In this document: in pieces, positions 7,630 to 14,608 of the stretch
Position numbering within the stretch: position 1 is the stretch's first letter
Layout: each line of letters starts with the position of its first letter
Assembly (NCBI GenBank): GCA_964251675.1
Contig: CAXUKS010000022.1
Span: forward strand, 1-64,000
Length of the DNA stretch: 64,000 nt
Source: JANXMY01 sp964251675
GTDB lineage: Bacteria > Armatimonadota > Armatimonadia > Armatimonadales > Capsulimonadaceae
Direction: 5' to 3'
Notes under the pieces: model-generated
Database searches by the model: none
Seen by the model: the letters and a program-made list of their open reading frames with translations, nothing else
Told to the model about the DNA's origin: nothing
Program-made: the position numbers and the translations under genes

Positions 7630-8889
7630 ATGGCAGCACAGACGCTAGACAGGCCGATCCCAGAGACCGCCGCGCACACTCCCCTCGACAAATATGTCGC
7701 CGACGCCCAGGGACGGTTCGGCGGCGAGTTCGGCGGGCGGTTCGTCCCCGAAACCATTATCCCGGCCCTCGACGAGCTGACCGAAGCTTACGCCGCCGCG
7801 AAGGCTGACCCGGCGTTTCAGACGGAACTGGAGTATTACGCCAAGAATTATGTGGGACGGCCCACGGCGCTCTTCTTCGCCGAGAAGATGACCCGCGAGC
7901 TGGGCGGCGCGAAGATTTACCTGAAGCGCGAGGATTTGGCGCACACCGGGGCGCACAAAATTAACAACGCGCTCGGGCAGATTTTGCTGGCCCGGCGCAT
8001 GAACAAGCCCCGGATTATCGCCGAAACCGGCGCGGGGCAGCACGGAGTCGCCACAGCCACGGCCTGCGCCCTGTTCGGCTACGAGTGCATCGTTTATATG
8101 GGTGAGGAAGACATCGCCCGGCAGGCGCTCAATGTCGTGCGGATGAAGCTGCTGGGGGCAACCGTGCAGCCGGTGTCTTCAGGCACGAAAACGCTCAAAG
8201 ATGCGCTCAATGAAGCCATGCGGGACTGGGTCACGAACGTTCACAACACGCACTATATCATCGGCACGGTGGCCGGGCCTCACCCCTACCCCACGATGGT
8301 GCGGGATTTCCAGTCGGTCATCGGCATTGAAGCGCGGCAACAGATGATGGAAGACACCGGCGGCCTGCCTGATGCCGTGGTGGCGTGCGTCGGCGGCGGC
8401 TCCAATGCGATGGGCATTTTCTACCCCTTCGTGCGCGATGAAAGCGTCAAGCTCATCGGCGTCGAAGCGGCGGGCCACGGGACGCACACCGCAAACCACG
8501 CGGCGACGCTGACCGCAGGCACTAAAGGCGTCCTGCACGGCTCGGCGTCGTATGTGCTTCAGGACGACTACGGGCAGGTGATGCCCACCCACAGCATCTC
8601 GGCGGGGCTGGATTACCCCGGTGTCGGCCCCGAGCACGCTTTCTTCAAGGAGATTGGCCGGGCCGAGTACGTCTCGGTCACCGACGACGAGGCTTTAGAC
8701 GCCTTCCAGTGGACGGCCCGCTCGGAGGGCATTATCCCCGCGCTGGAAACCTCCCATGCTTTTGCCTATGTCCGCAAGTTGGCCCCGACCATGTCCCCGG
8801 AGCAGACGATTGTGGTGAGCCTTTCGGGCCGGGGCGACAAGGACGTGGACTCCGTCGCCGAGCGGCTGGGGCTGGTGCCAGCCAAGTGA
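7630..8889 (+). CDS. trpB: Tryptophan synthase beta chain
   Basis: 419 aa; PLP enzyme that condenses indole with serine. The PLP Lys is in HTGAHKINNALGQ (about residue 100), with GAGQHGVATA and the phosphate-binding GGGSNAMG; the N-terminus has GRFGGEFGGRFVPE. Length is typical of the standard TrpB1 class. Start ATG 7630 is chosen over 7582 because the latter overlaps the -10 box. The stop overlaps the trpA GTG start by 4 nt, giving translational coupling of the alpha-beta complex subunits. Confidence 0.96.
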   Translation: MAAQTLDRPIPETAAHTPLDKYVADAQGRFGGEFGGRFVPETIIPALDELTEAYAAAKADPAFQTELEYYAKNYVGRPTALFFAEKMTRELGGAKIYLKREDLAHTGAHKINNALGQILLARRMNKPRIIAETGAGQHGVATATACALFGYECIVYMGEEDIARQALNVVRMKLLGATVQPVSSGTKTLKDALNEAMRDWVTNVHNTHYIIGTVAGPHPYPTMVRDFQSVIGIEARQQMMEDTGGLPDAVVACVGGGSNAMGIFYPFVRDESVKLIGVEAAGHGTHTANHAATLTAGTKGVLHGSASYVLQDDYGQVMPTHSISAGLDYPGVGPEHAFFKEIGRAEYVSVTDDEALDAFQWTARSEGIIPALETSHAFAYVRKLAPTMSPEQTIVVSLSGRGDKDVDSVAERLGLVPAK

Positions 8890-9689
8890 CAAATCGTTTA
8901 GACATGACATTTGCCCGGCTCAAAGACGCCCACGAAGGGGCGCTGGTGACCTTTGTGTCGGCGGGGGACCCGACGGTGGAGGGGACGCCCACGCTGGTGG
9001 CCGCCCTGGCTTCGGCAGGCGCGGACATCGTGGAGCTGGGCATCCCCTACTCGGATCCCCTGGCCGACGGCCCGAGTATTCAGGCATCGTCGCAGCGGGC
9101 GCTGGACCGGGGCCTGACGCCGGAAACGGTGCTGGGCATGGTGCGGGATATTCGCGGATTGACGCAGGTTCCCATCGTCCTGATGACCTCCTACAATCTG
9201 GCCCTGCGCTACGGGCTGGAACGGTTTGCCAAAGCCTTCACCGAGGCGGGGGCGGACGGGGCGATTTTGACCGACTTGCCACCCGAAGAGGCAGGCCCGT
9301 GGAAAGCCGCCGCTGACGGCGCGGGGCTGGCGACAATCTTTTTAGTCGCTCCCACCTCCACGCCCGCCCGCATCGCGCTCATTGCCCACAACACGACCGG
9401 GTTTGTCTATTGCGTCTCCCGCACCGGCGTCACCGGCGCACGGACGGAGCTGCCACCGGAGCTGAAAGAGCTGCTGGGCCGCATTCGGGCCGCGACGGAC
9501 AAGCCCATCTGCGTCGGCTTCGGCGTCTCCACCCCGGAACACGTCCGGACAGTCATTGAAACCGCCGAGGGCGCGGTCATTGGCAGTGCGCTGGTAGACT
9601 TCCTGCACCACACCCGCGAAGACCCCGCGCAAAGCGAGACGCTGGCCGCGCTGGTGCGCGGCTGGAAGGCCGCCACCAAAGCGGAGTAG
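8886..9689 (+). CDS. trpA: Tryptophan synthase alpha chain
   Basis: 267 aa; cleaves indole-3-glycerol phosphate and passes indole to TrpB. Catalytic Glu in VELGIPYSDPLADGP, catalytic Asp in GAILTDLPPEE, substrate loop GFVYCVSRTGVTGA, phosphate site GFGVSTPEH. The GTG at 8886 overlaps the trpB stop (GTGA) and yields TNRLDMTFARLK, matching the usual N-terminal helix better than the ATG at 8904. deoC follows after 8 bp. Confidence 0.95.
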   Translation: MTNRLDMTFARLKDAHEGALVTFVSAGDPTVEGTPTLVAALASAGADIVELGIPYSDPLADGPSIQASSQRALDRGLTPETVLGMVRDIRGLTQVPIVLMTSYNLALRYGLERFAKAFTEAGADGAILTDLPPEEAGPWKAAADGAGLATIFLVAPTSTPARIALIAHNTTGFVYCVSRTGVTGARTELPPELKELLGRIRAATDKPICVGFGVSTPEHVRTVIETAEGAVIGSALVDFLHHTREDPAQSETLAALVRGWKAATKAE

Positions 9690-9697
9690 GACCCCAG

Positions 9698-10384
9698 ATG
9701 TACACCAAAGAACAATTCGGCAAGACCATTGACAACACCCTGCTGCGGCCCACCTCCACACGCGGCGAGATGCTGCGGCTGTGTGAGGAAAGCGCCGAGC
9801 GGCACTTTGCCAGCGTGTGCATTCTGCCCTGCTGGGTGGGAGCCGCCGCCCGCGCCCTCGCCGGAACCGATGTTAAAATCTGCACCGTGATTGCATTCCC
9901 CTTTGGGGCCGCCACGAAAATGGCGAAAGTGTACGAGATCAAAAACGCCATCGCTAACGGCGCACATGAAGTCGATGCGGTGATGAACCTGTCCCGGTTC
10001 AAGTCCGGCGAGTATGACGCCGTGCAGGAAGATTTGCAGGGCATGACCGACGCGACCCACGCGGCAGGCACGGCCTCGCTCAAAGTGATTATTGAAACGT
10101 GCTACCTGACGGACGATGAAAAAGAGCGAGCGGCTCGCCTCGTGCGGGACGCCGGGGCGGACTTCGTCAAAACCTCCACCGGCACGGCAGGCGGCGGCGC
10201 GACCGCCGACGACATCCGCCGCCTCCGCCGCGCCCTCGGGCCGTCGTCCATTGCGATCAAAGCCTCCGGCGGCATCAAAACCGTGGAAATTGCCCTGCAA
10301 ATGCTGGACGCCGGAGCCAGCCGCCTCGGCACCTCCACCGGCGCGGCGCTGTACGACGCCTACGAGCCGGGCCGCTACGAATAG
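9698..10384 (+). CDS. deoC: Deoxyribose-phosphate aldolase
   Basis: 228 aa; class I aldolase converting deoxyribose 5-phosphate to glyceraldehyde 3-phosphate and acetaldehyde. Schiff-base Lys in FVKTSTG and the proton-relay Lys in AIKASGGI are both present, with TVIAFPFG near residue 65. Eight bp downstream of trpA, so part of the same operon, an unusual grouping of nucleoside catabolism with tryptophan synthesis. Length is typical. Confidence 0.95.
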   Translation: MYTKEQFGKTIDNTLLRPTSTRGEMLRLCEESAERHFASVCILPCWVGAAARALAGTDVKICTVIAFPFGAATKMAKVYEIKNAIANGAHEVDAVMNLSRFKSGEYDAVQEDLQGMTDATHAAGTASLKVIIETCYLTDDEKERAARLVRDAGADFVKTSTGTAGGGATADDIRRLRRALGPSSIAIKASGGIKTVEIALQMLDAGASRLGTSTGAALYDAYEPGRYE

Positions 10385-10397
10385 CCGCTTCTGACTG

Positions 10398-10508
10398 TCA
10401 GACGCCGACGCCCTGCGCCGCCAGCCGCCACAGGGCGTCGTTGACCGCCCGCTCGGTCGGGAACCGGGCGGCCACATCCGGGTCCAGTTTGTGCTTTGCA
10501 TAGAAGTC
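10398..10508 (-). pseudogene. C-terminal gene remnant truncated by a palindrome
   Basis: The minus strand reads ...DFYAKHKLDPDVAARF... to VGV and a TGA at 10398-10400, with codon use like the neighbours. It runs upstream directly into the palindrome at 10509, with no start. About 36 codons of a former gene appear to survive. Family not recognised. Confidence 0.4.
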
Positions 10509-10530
10509 GCCACGGGTTGCAACCCGTGGC
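10509..10530. repeat. REP-like palindrome
   Basis: GCCACGGGTTG/CAACCCGTGGC, a perfect 22-bp palindrome closely similar to the GCCACGGGTT...AACCCG palindromes near the second RAYT gene and at 41325-41466. Confidence 0.6.
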
Positions 10531-10708
10531 TGCTGCTGACGCATTTGGAATGCCCCGTAGAACCTCACCCAGCCCTCTCCTTCAGCAAGGAGAGGGAGCC
10601 AGAGTAGAAGTAGGACTGATAAATGTAGGGGTAGGGATTGTCCCTGCCCTCTTTTATTCTATCGTGCAGCAGTATTATGGAACCATCCAGGGGCTTGCTA
10701 TTAACTTG

Positions 10709-10860
10709 GTGACAACTCCACGCTGATAAATCAGCGGGCTTCTACGCTACCACGGTAGCGAGGCTCTGTTGTCCCAGAGCCTTGATGTTGACGGCGGCAT
10801 TGGTGTCTCGGTCAAGCACGAGACCACAACTGAGACACCGATGCGTTCGCACCGACAGGG
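10709..10860 (-). ncRNA. Putative omegaRNA of TnpB (right-end RNA)
   Basis: In IS605 elements the RNA guide of TnpB is transcribed from the 3' part of tnpB through the right end, with the guide beyond the element. Here the right-end hairpin (10721-10736) follows the tnpB stop by a few bases. The scaffold would end near 10709 and the guide would lie just below 10709. Inferred from family knowledge; the 5' boundary is a guess. Confidence 0.4.
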
Positions 10861-11839
10861 ACTTCTTCTGAATGTTTCCGCACCCGCTACACATTTGCGA
10901 AGTGTACGCAGGATTGACGGCAACGACCAGACGACCAGCACTTTCAGCCTTATTCGTCAGGACAGAGCGAAACATTGACCAAGAAGCATCAGAAATAGAT
11001 TTTGCAAGACAATGGTTCTTGACCATATTCTTGACGTTCAATTTCTCCACGGCAATCACGCCGAAGCGATTGACCAGCCTACGAGCGGTCTGGTGAACGA
11101 AGTCATGGCGGCGGTTACGGATGCGCTCGTGGATACGAGAAACGACTTTGCGGGCTTTCTTCCGCTCACGGCTCCCGCGCTTTTGTTTCGAGAGTTTGCG
11201 CTGTGCTTTTGTCAGTGCCTTTTCTTCTTTGCGGAAGAAGCGCGGGTTTTCAATGTTCTCGCCGTTGGACAGCGAGGCAAAGGTTTTCAGGCCAGCGTCA
11301 ATGCCCACCTCCTCATCGGACGGCGGCAGAATGTCAGGCGTGTACTCTGCCGTGAAACATACGAACCACTTTGAGTTGATTCGCCGAACCGTGCAGGTTT
11401 TTATTGAACCGTCAATGGGGCGATGAAGCCGAATGGCAACGTCGCCAATCTTGGACAGGCGAAGTTTGCCCTGGTGGAACCCGAACCCCGACTGGGGATA
11501 GGTGAACGAGTCGTACCCGTCGCCTTTGATGCGCGGATAGCCTGGTGTCTCACCGTCCTTGACCCTGCGGAAGAACGCCTGGAACGCGAGGTCTACTCGT
11601 TTGGATACGTCCTGCAAGACCTGGGAATGCACGTTTGAGAGTTCGGGGTGGCTCGGCTTCCATGCCGTAATAGACCGCTTCTGTTCTATCCATGACGGAG
11701 CCTTGCCGCTCACCTCGTACTGAAACTTGCGGTCATTGACCAGCGAGTTGTAGACTTGGCGGCAGGTTTCCAGTGTCCATGCCAGTTGAGAGGCTTGGGC
11801 CTTAGTGGGATAGAGGCGATAGCGGAGGGCTTTAAGCAT
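10742..11839 (-). CDS. tnpB: TnpB RNA-guided endonuclease (IS605 OrfB)
   Basis: 365 aa. RuvC-like catalytic residues are all present: Asp in GIDAGLKTFASL, Glu in VIAVEKLNVKNM, Asp in LDRDTNAAVN. A zinc finger CSGCG...CLSCG lies between the last two. The N-terminal KALRYRLYPTKAQ is the usual OrfB start. ATG 11839 is chosen over upstream codons because it starts the conserved domain and overlaps the tnpA stop. TnpB is the ancestor-type nuclease of Cas12. It appears complete and may be active. Confidence 0.9.
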   Translation of the reverse strand: MLKALRYRLYPTKAQASQLAWTLETCRQVYNSLVNDRKFQYEVSGKAPSWIEQKRSITAWKPSHPELSNVHSQVLQDVSKRVDLAFQAFFRRVKDGETPGYPRIKGDGYDSFTYPQSGFGFHQGKLRLSKIGDVAIRLHRPIDGSIKTCTVRRINSKWFVCFTAEYTPDILPPSDEEVGIDAGLKTFASLSNGENIENPRFFRKEEKALTKAQRKLSKQKRGSRERKKARKVVSRIHERIRNRRHDFVHQTARRLVNRFGVIAVEKLNVKNMVKNHCLAKSISDASWSMFRSVLTNKAESAGRLVVAVNPAYTSQMCSGCGNIQKKSLSVRTHRCLSCGLVLDRDTNAAVNIKALGQQSLATVVA

Positions 11840-12149
11840 TTTTCTTCGGGCGTGGTTCCGAACGCTGTTGATTCTGAATGTATTGTTTGACCAGGGAAAG
11901 CGGCGCACCGCCGACCGTCGAAATAAATGTGCTGTGTGTCCACAGGGTTGGAAGTCGGGTTTTCAGAGCAGGGAACTCCTCACGCAGAACGCGAGAGGAA
12001 CGCCCTTTGCACATACGGACAAACTTGGCAATGCCGTAGTGCGGAGGCACTTCAACCAGTAGGTGAATATGGTCGGGCATGACCTCGATTTCCAGCACTT
12101 CCGACTCGGACTCGACGGCAAGTTCCTGCACGAGAACTTTATTAAACTA
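11832..12149 (-). pseudogene. tnpA: Truncated TnpA (Y1 transposase) remnant
   Basis: Keeps the HUH motif (VMPDHIHLLVEV) and the catalytic Tyr (LVKQYIQNQ), but about 40 residues normally preceding the HUH are absent. A TAG stop (12147-12149) interrupts the frame a few codons before the GTG at 12131, and the left-end hairpin lies directly upstream. Translation from GTG 12131 would give 99 aa without the first strand of the fold, so activity is unlikely. Confidence 0.75.
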
Positions 12150-12248
12150 CTCACGAGACATCAATTTTGCGGAAGGGATTTGTCGTCTTCGGAAAGACGA
12201 CGCGCTATCCATCTCCTCCATAAATGGAGGAGGCTTCCGCGCTTTTTG

Positions 12249-13061
12249 CTAAACGCTGCCCGCCGCCCACGCATCAATCAACTGCCGGGACAGGCTGACC
12301 GCCGGGGGCAGGTCCGGCAGCGTCTCGCGGGTGAACCACGCCGCCCGCTCCAGCTCCTGGCCGTCCACGGCCATCTCGCCGCCCGCATACTGGGCGGTGA
12401 AGCCGACCATGAGCTGATGCGGGAACGGCCAGGGCTGGCTGCCCGCATACTTCAAGTCAGTCAGTGCAAAGCCTACTTCTTCCAGCGTCTCACGGCGCAC
12501 GCAGTCTTCCAGCGACTCGTTTGGCTCCACGAAACCCGCCAGAATGCTCCAGCGCGTCCCCCACCCCGGCTTCTGCGCCAGCAGCAGGCGGGGGCCGTCG
12601 TGGACCAGGATCAGCGTGGCGGGCGAAATGTGCGGGTAGCTGACATGGCCGCAGTCCGGGCAGCGCCGCCCCCAATCGCTCTCTTTCGGCTCCGTGCGAT
12701 GCCCGCTGACGGGGCAGAACACACTGGTTCTCAGCCAGTACAAAATCTGCGAGGCATACCCAGCCAGCCCGTACTCCGCCTCGCTGACCTGCCCGAACAG
12801 CGCCCGCAGGCTCACGGCCTGCCAGCCCTCCGGCGGCCCGTCGCCGCCCAGATCGGCGTCAAAGGCGAGGCACGGCATCTCCCCCAGAGTCCCCAGATAA
12901 ATCGGCGCGTGCACCCCCAGCGCATCCACGCTGTCCCGGTCGCCCCGGTGCAGGGCGATGGCCGTTTCGGAAGCGGGGACCAGAAGATTGCCCCCGGAGA
13001 AGGGCAGCCAGAGGGCGGGGCCGGGCGCGGGGCGGCGNNNNNNNNNNGTAGGCCCGCACAA
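12249..13061 (-). CDS. nudC: NADH pyrophosphatase-like Nudix hydrolase
   Basis: About 270 aa with the NudC layout: an N-terminal domain, a zinc ribbon (CPVSGH...CPDCG), the Nudix box GFVEPNESLEDCVRRETLEE, and the NudC signature SQPWPFPHQLM. NudC enzymes hydrolyse NAD(H) and remove NAD caps from RNA. The first zinc pair is CPVSGH, so one ligand may be His rather than Cys. An assembly gap (13038-13047) falls within the first codons; the true start is not determinable. The symbol is given for domain layout only. Confidence 0.82.
   Translation of the reverse strand: MCGPXXXXRRPAPGPALWLPFSGGNLLVPASETAIALHRGDRDSVDALGVHAPIYLGTLGEMPCLAFDADLGGDGPPEGWQAVSLRALFGQVSEAEYGLAGYASQILYWLRTSVFCPVSGHRTEPKESDWGRRCPDCGHVSYPHISPATLILVHDGPRLLLAQKPGWGTRWSILAGFVEPNESLEDCVRRETLEEVGFALTDLKYAGSQPWPFPHQLMVGFTAQYAGGEMAVDGQELERAAWFTRETLPDLPPAVSLSRQLIDAWAAGSV
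13038..13047. other. Assembly gap (10 N)
   Basis: Ten N inside GC-rich sequence at the 5' end of the Nudix gene; true length unknown. Confidence 0.95.
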
Positions 13062-13138
13062 AAATATCAGAAGTATTCACAATACGGCTTTCTGGGGAAT
13101 AAGAGACTACCACACACTTAAATGGGAGACAGGCCACA

Positions 13139-13489
13139 ATGGAAGAAACGTACAACGAACAAACTAAGCTCGGCGGCGCGGGCATTTACGAGCTTGCCAC
13201 AGAGCTGGAAAAGCGGGACAAGGCCAGCAAGGGCAGCGTCCAGAGCGGCACTCTGGCCGGAGCGGGTGCGGGCGACCCACGCGGCTACAGCGTCGTCACA
13301 GCGGCGGGTGAGAGCGTCGGCAAGGTCGAAGATTTGTATCTGGACCCGCACACCCGTAAGCCCCACTTTGCTCTGCTGTCTCTGGGCGGCCACACGCTGG
13401 GCATCGGCAACCGGCACGTTTTGGTGGCGTTCGACGACCTGACCATCACTGGCAGCAAGCAGGTTCAGCTTTCGCGGGCGACTGGATAG
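13139..13489 (+). CDS. PRC-barrel domain protein
   Basis: 116 aa. Residues about 45-110 have the PRC-barrel pattern: YSVVTAAGESVGKVEDLYLD, then PHFALLSLGGHTLGIGNRHVLV. PRC-barrels occur in RimM, photosynthetic reaction centre H subunit and small stress proteins; a free-standing copy like this often belongs to general stress or membrane-surface functions. GGGAGA precedes the ATG. A hairpin terminator follows and is shared with the convergent CBS gene. Confidence 0.82.
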   Translation: MEETYNEQTKLGGAGIYELATELEKRDKASKGSVQSGTLAGAGAGDPRGYSVVTAAGESVGKVEDLYLDPHTRKPHFALLSLGGHTLGIGNRHVLVAFDDLTITGSKQVQLSRATG

Positions 13490-13497
13490 ACCGAAAG

Positions 13498-13520
13498 CCC
13501 CTCCCCCATTCGGGGAGGGG
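13498..13520. terminator. Bidirectional hairpin terminator
   Basis: CCCCTCCCC-CATTC-GGGGAGGGG, followed by CATTTTAGTTTT on the plus strand. It lies between the convergent PRC-barrel and CBS genes. Confidence 0.75.
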
Positions 13521-13525
13521 CCATT

Positions 13526-13978
13526 TTAGTTTTCCGGCAGGTCCGCACCGGGGCGAATGTCCGAGCCGCCCACCGAGACGCTTTCCAGCGTCTTTGTCTT
13601 CTCGGCATCGGGAACTTCGCTGCGGGCTATATCGGCCAGCGACAGCATGCCAATCAGCCGCCCGAACTCCACCACCGGGATGCGGCGAATCTGCCGCGTG
13701 TTCATCAGGTGCAGCGCGTCCTGCACCAGCAGATCCTTCGTGACTGTGTCCGGCTGCACCGTCATGCACTCGCTTAAGCTTGTGTCCGGGTCGCGGCCCG
13801 ACGCGACAGCGTTGATCACAATATCCCGGTCGGTCACCACCCCAATCAGCGCCTCGTTGGCGTCCAAAATAGGCATCATTCCATAATCATGGTCACGCAT
13901 CATCTGCGCGGCTTTTTTAATCGTATCGTTCTCCGTCAGCGATTCCGGGAACGCGGTCATCAAATCTCCAACAGTCAT
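13526..13978 (-). CDS. Two-CBS-domain protein
   Basis: 150 aa made of a tandem CBS pair: VGDLMTAFPESLTENDTIKK...GVVTDRDIVINAVA and ECMTVQPDTVTKDL...RIPVVEFGRLIGMLSLADIA. CBS pairs bind adenosine nucleotides and act as energy or redox sensors. The family is often a general stress protein of this size. The gene is followed by the shared terminator at 13498. Confidence 0.9.
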   Translation of the reverse strand: MTVGDLMTAFPESLTENDTIKKAAQMMRDHDYGMMPILDANEALIGVVTDRDIVINAVASGRDPDTSLSECMTVQPDTVTKDLLVQDALHLMNTRQIRRIPVVEFGRLIGMLSLADIARSEVPDAEKTKTLESVSVGGSDIRPGADLPEN

Positions 13979-14036
13979 GGCACTGGCCTCCGGCTATTTT
14001 GTACCCACGCCGGGCGGGCATTAAGCCTTCCCCGTG

Positions 14037-14066
14037 AAAAAGGAGGGCCTGCGCGAGACCCTCCTC
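14037..14066 (-). terminator. Rho-independent terminator
   Basis: On the minus strand, AGGAGGG-loop-CCCTCCT (14065-14041) followed by TTTTT. It ends the small gene at 14095-14433. Confidence 0.8.
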
Positions 14067-14094
14067 CGACAGCCGTTTCTGGCCTTGCGGCCGG

Positions 14095-14433
14095 CTAACT
14101 GCCGTCCGTCCCCAGCCCTTTTCCGGCGCTGACCAGCGTTTCGCCCAGCTTTGCCAGCCGCTCCCCTGGCGTGCCTTCGGCGTGCGCCGCCGCCCGCTCG
14201 GTGGCCTCCCCCAGCTTCACCAGCAGCTCGCCGACAACCGGGCCGTCCAGCGTGCCGCCTTCCAGGTGGTGACGCAGCGTGCCGAGGTCGGTATGGATGG
14301 TTTTGGCGCCGCGAAAGTCGGCGGCTTCCAGGTCGGCTTCCCACTTGCCGATGATCTCCGCGCCGTGCTTTACGGCAGCGTCGGTGAGCTTGCCGGTGAG
14401 CAGGTGAATGGTCGAATCGATTTTGGTTGACAT
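14095..14433 (-). CDS. Small helical protein of unknown function
   Basis: 112 aa, predicted all-helical and acidic-amphipathic: STKIDSTIHLLTGKLTDAA, TIHTDLGTLRHHLEGG, GERLAKLGETLVSAGKGLG. No TM or signal peptide. ATG 14433 is chosen because GAAAG precedes it; an upstream in-frame start adds 14 unrelated residues. Similar small proteins are often stress-induced in soil bacteria, consistent with its PRC-barrel and CBS neighbours, but I do not recognise a family. Confidence 0.65.
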   Translation of the reverse strand: MSTKIDSTIHLLTGKLTDAAVKHGAEIIGKWEADLEAADFRGAKTIHTDLGTLRHHLEGGTLDGPVVGELLVKLGEATERAAAHAEGTPGERLAKLGETLVSAGKGLGTDGS

Positions 14434-14595
14434 CTTTGTGCTTTCTAAATGTTCACTCAGGAATGGGCATATCACGACCTTGCGCCGACACTTTTTGCCG
14501 CACGGCAGCCGTCTTCACTGTCTGCCCATTCTCCCGCCAGAATAAACGCGAAGCTGCGGGCCGGTCTGTTTTCTCGGCTGTTCTTCATTTTCGGG

Positions 14596-14601
14596 TACAC
14601 T
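14596..14601 (+). promoter_or_regulatory. -10 box TACACT for the pseudokinase gene
   Basis: TACACT ends 7 nt before ATG 14609. GGACAGG between the two could serve either as weak Shine-Dalgarno or as the start of a leaderless message. Confidence 0.45.
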
Positions 14602-14608
14602 GGACAGG

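Larger units (their letters stand above)
10385..10708. other. Intergenic region with gene remnant and repeat fragments
   Basis: A 324-bp stretch without an intact gene. It contains a truncated minus-strand reading frame (10398-10508), a REP-like palindrome (10509-10530), a fragment of the dispersed repeat carrying CCCTCTCCTT and its complement (about 10561-10600), and a unique AT-richer tail before the IS end. Confidence 0.6.
10709..12240 (-). mobile_element. IS200/IS605-family element with decayed transposase
   Basis: Order on the minus strand: left-end hairpins (CTCCTCCA/TGGAGGAG at 12213-12232 and GTCGTCTT...AAGACGAC at 12182-12201), a 5'-truncated tnpA, an intact tnpB overlapping it by 8 nt, and a right-end hairpin CGCTGATAAATCAGCG at 10721-10736 followed by GTGACAACTCC. 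This is the standard IS605 layout with subterminal hairpins and no inverted terminal repeats. Because TnpA lacks its N-terminus the copy is probably immobile unless helped in trans. Ends are estimates. Confidence 0.8.

Noticed and set aside
9407..10522. 371-codon minus-strand open frame
   Set aside because: Antisense to trpA and deoC, both certain. Only the short remnant 10398-10508, in another frame, looks gene-like.
12063..13121. 352-codon plus-strand open frame
   Set aside because: Antisense to the Nudix gene, which has clear motifs on the minus strand.
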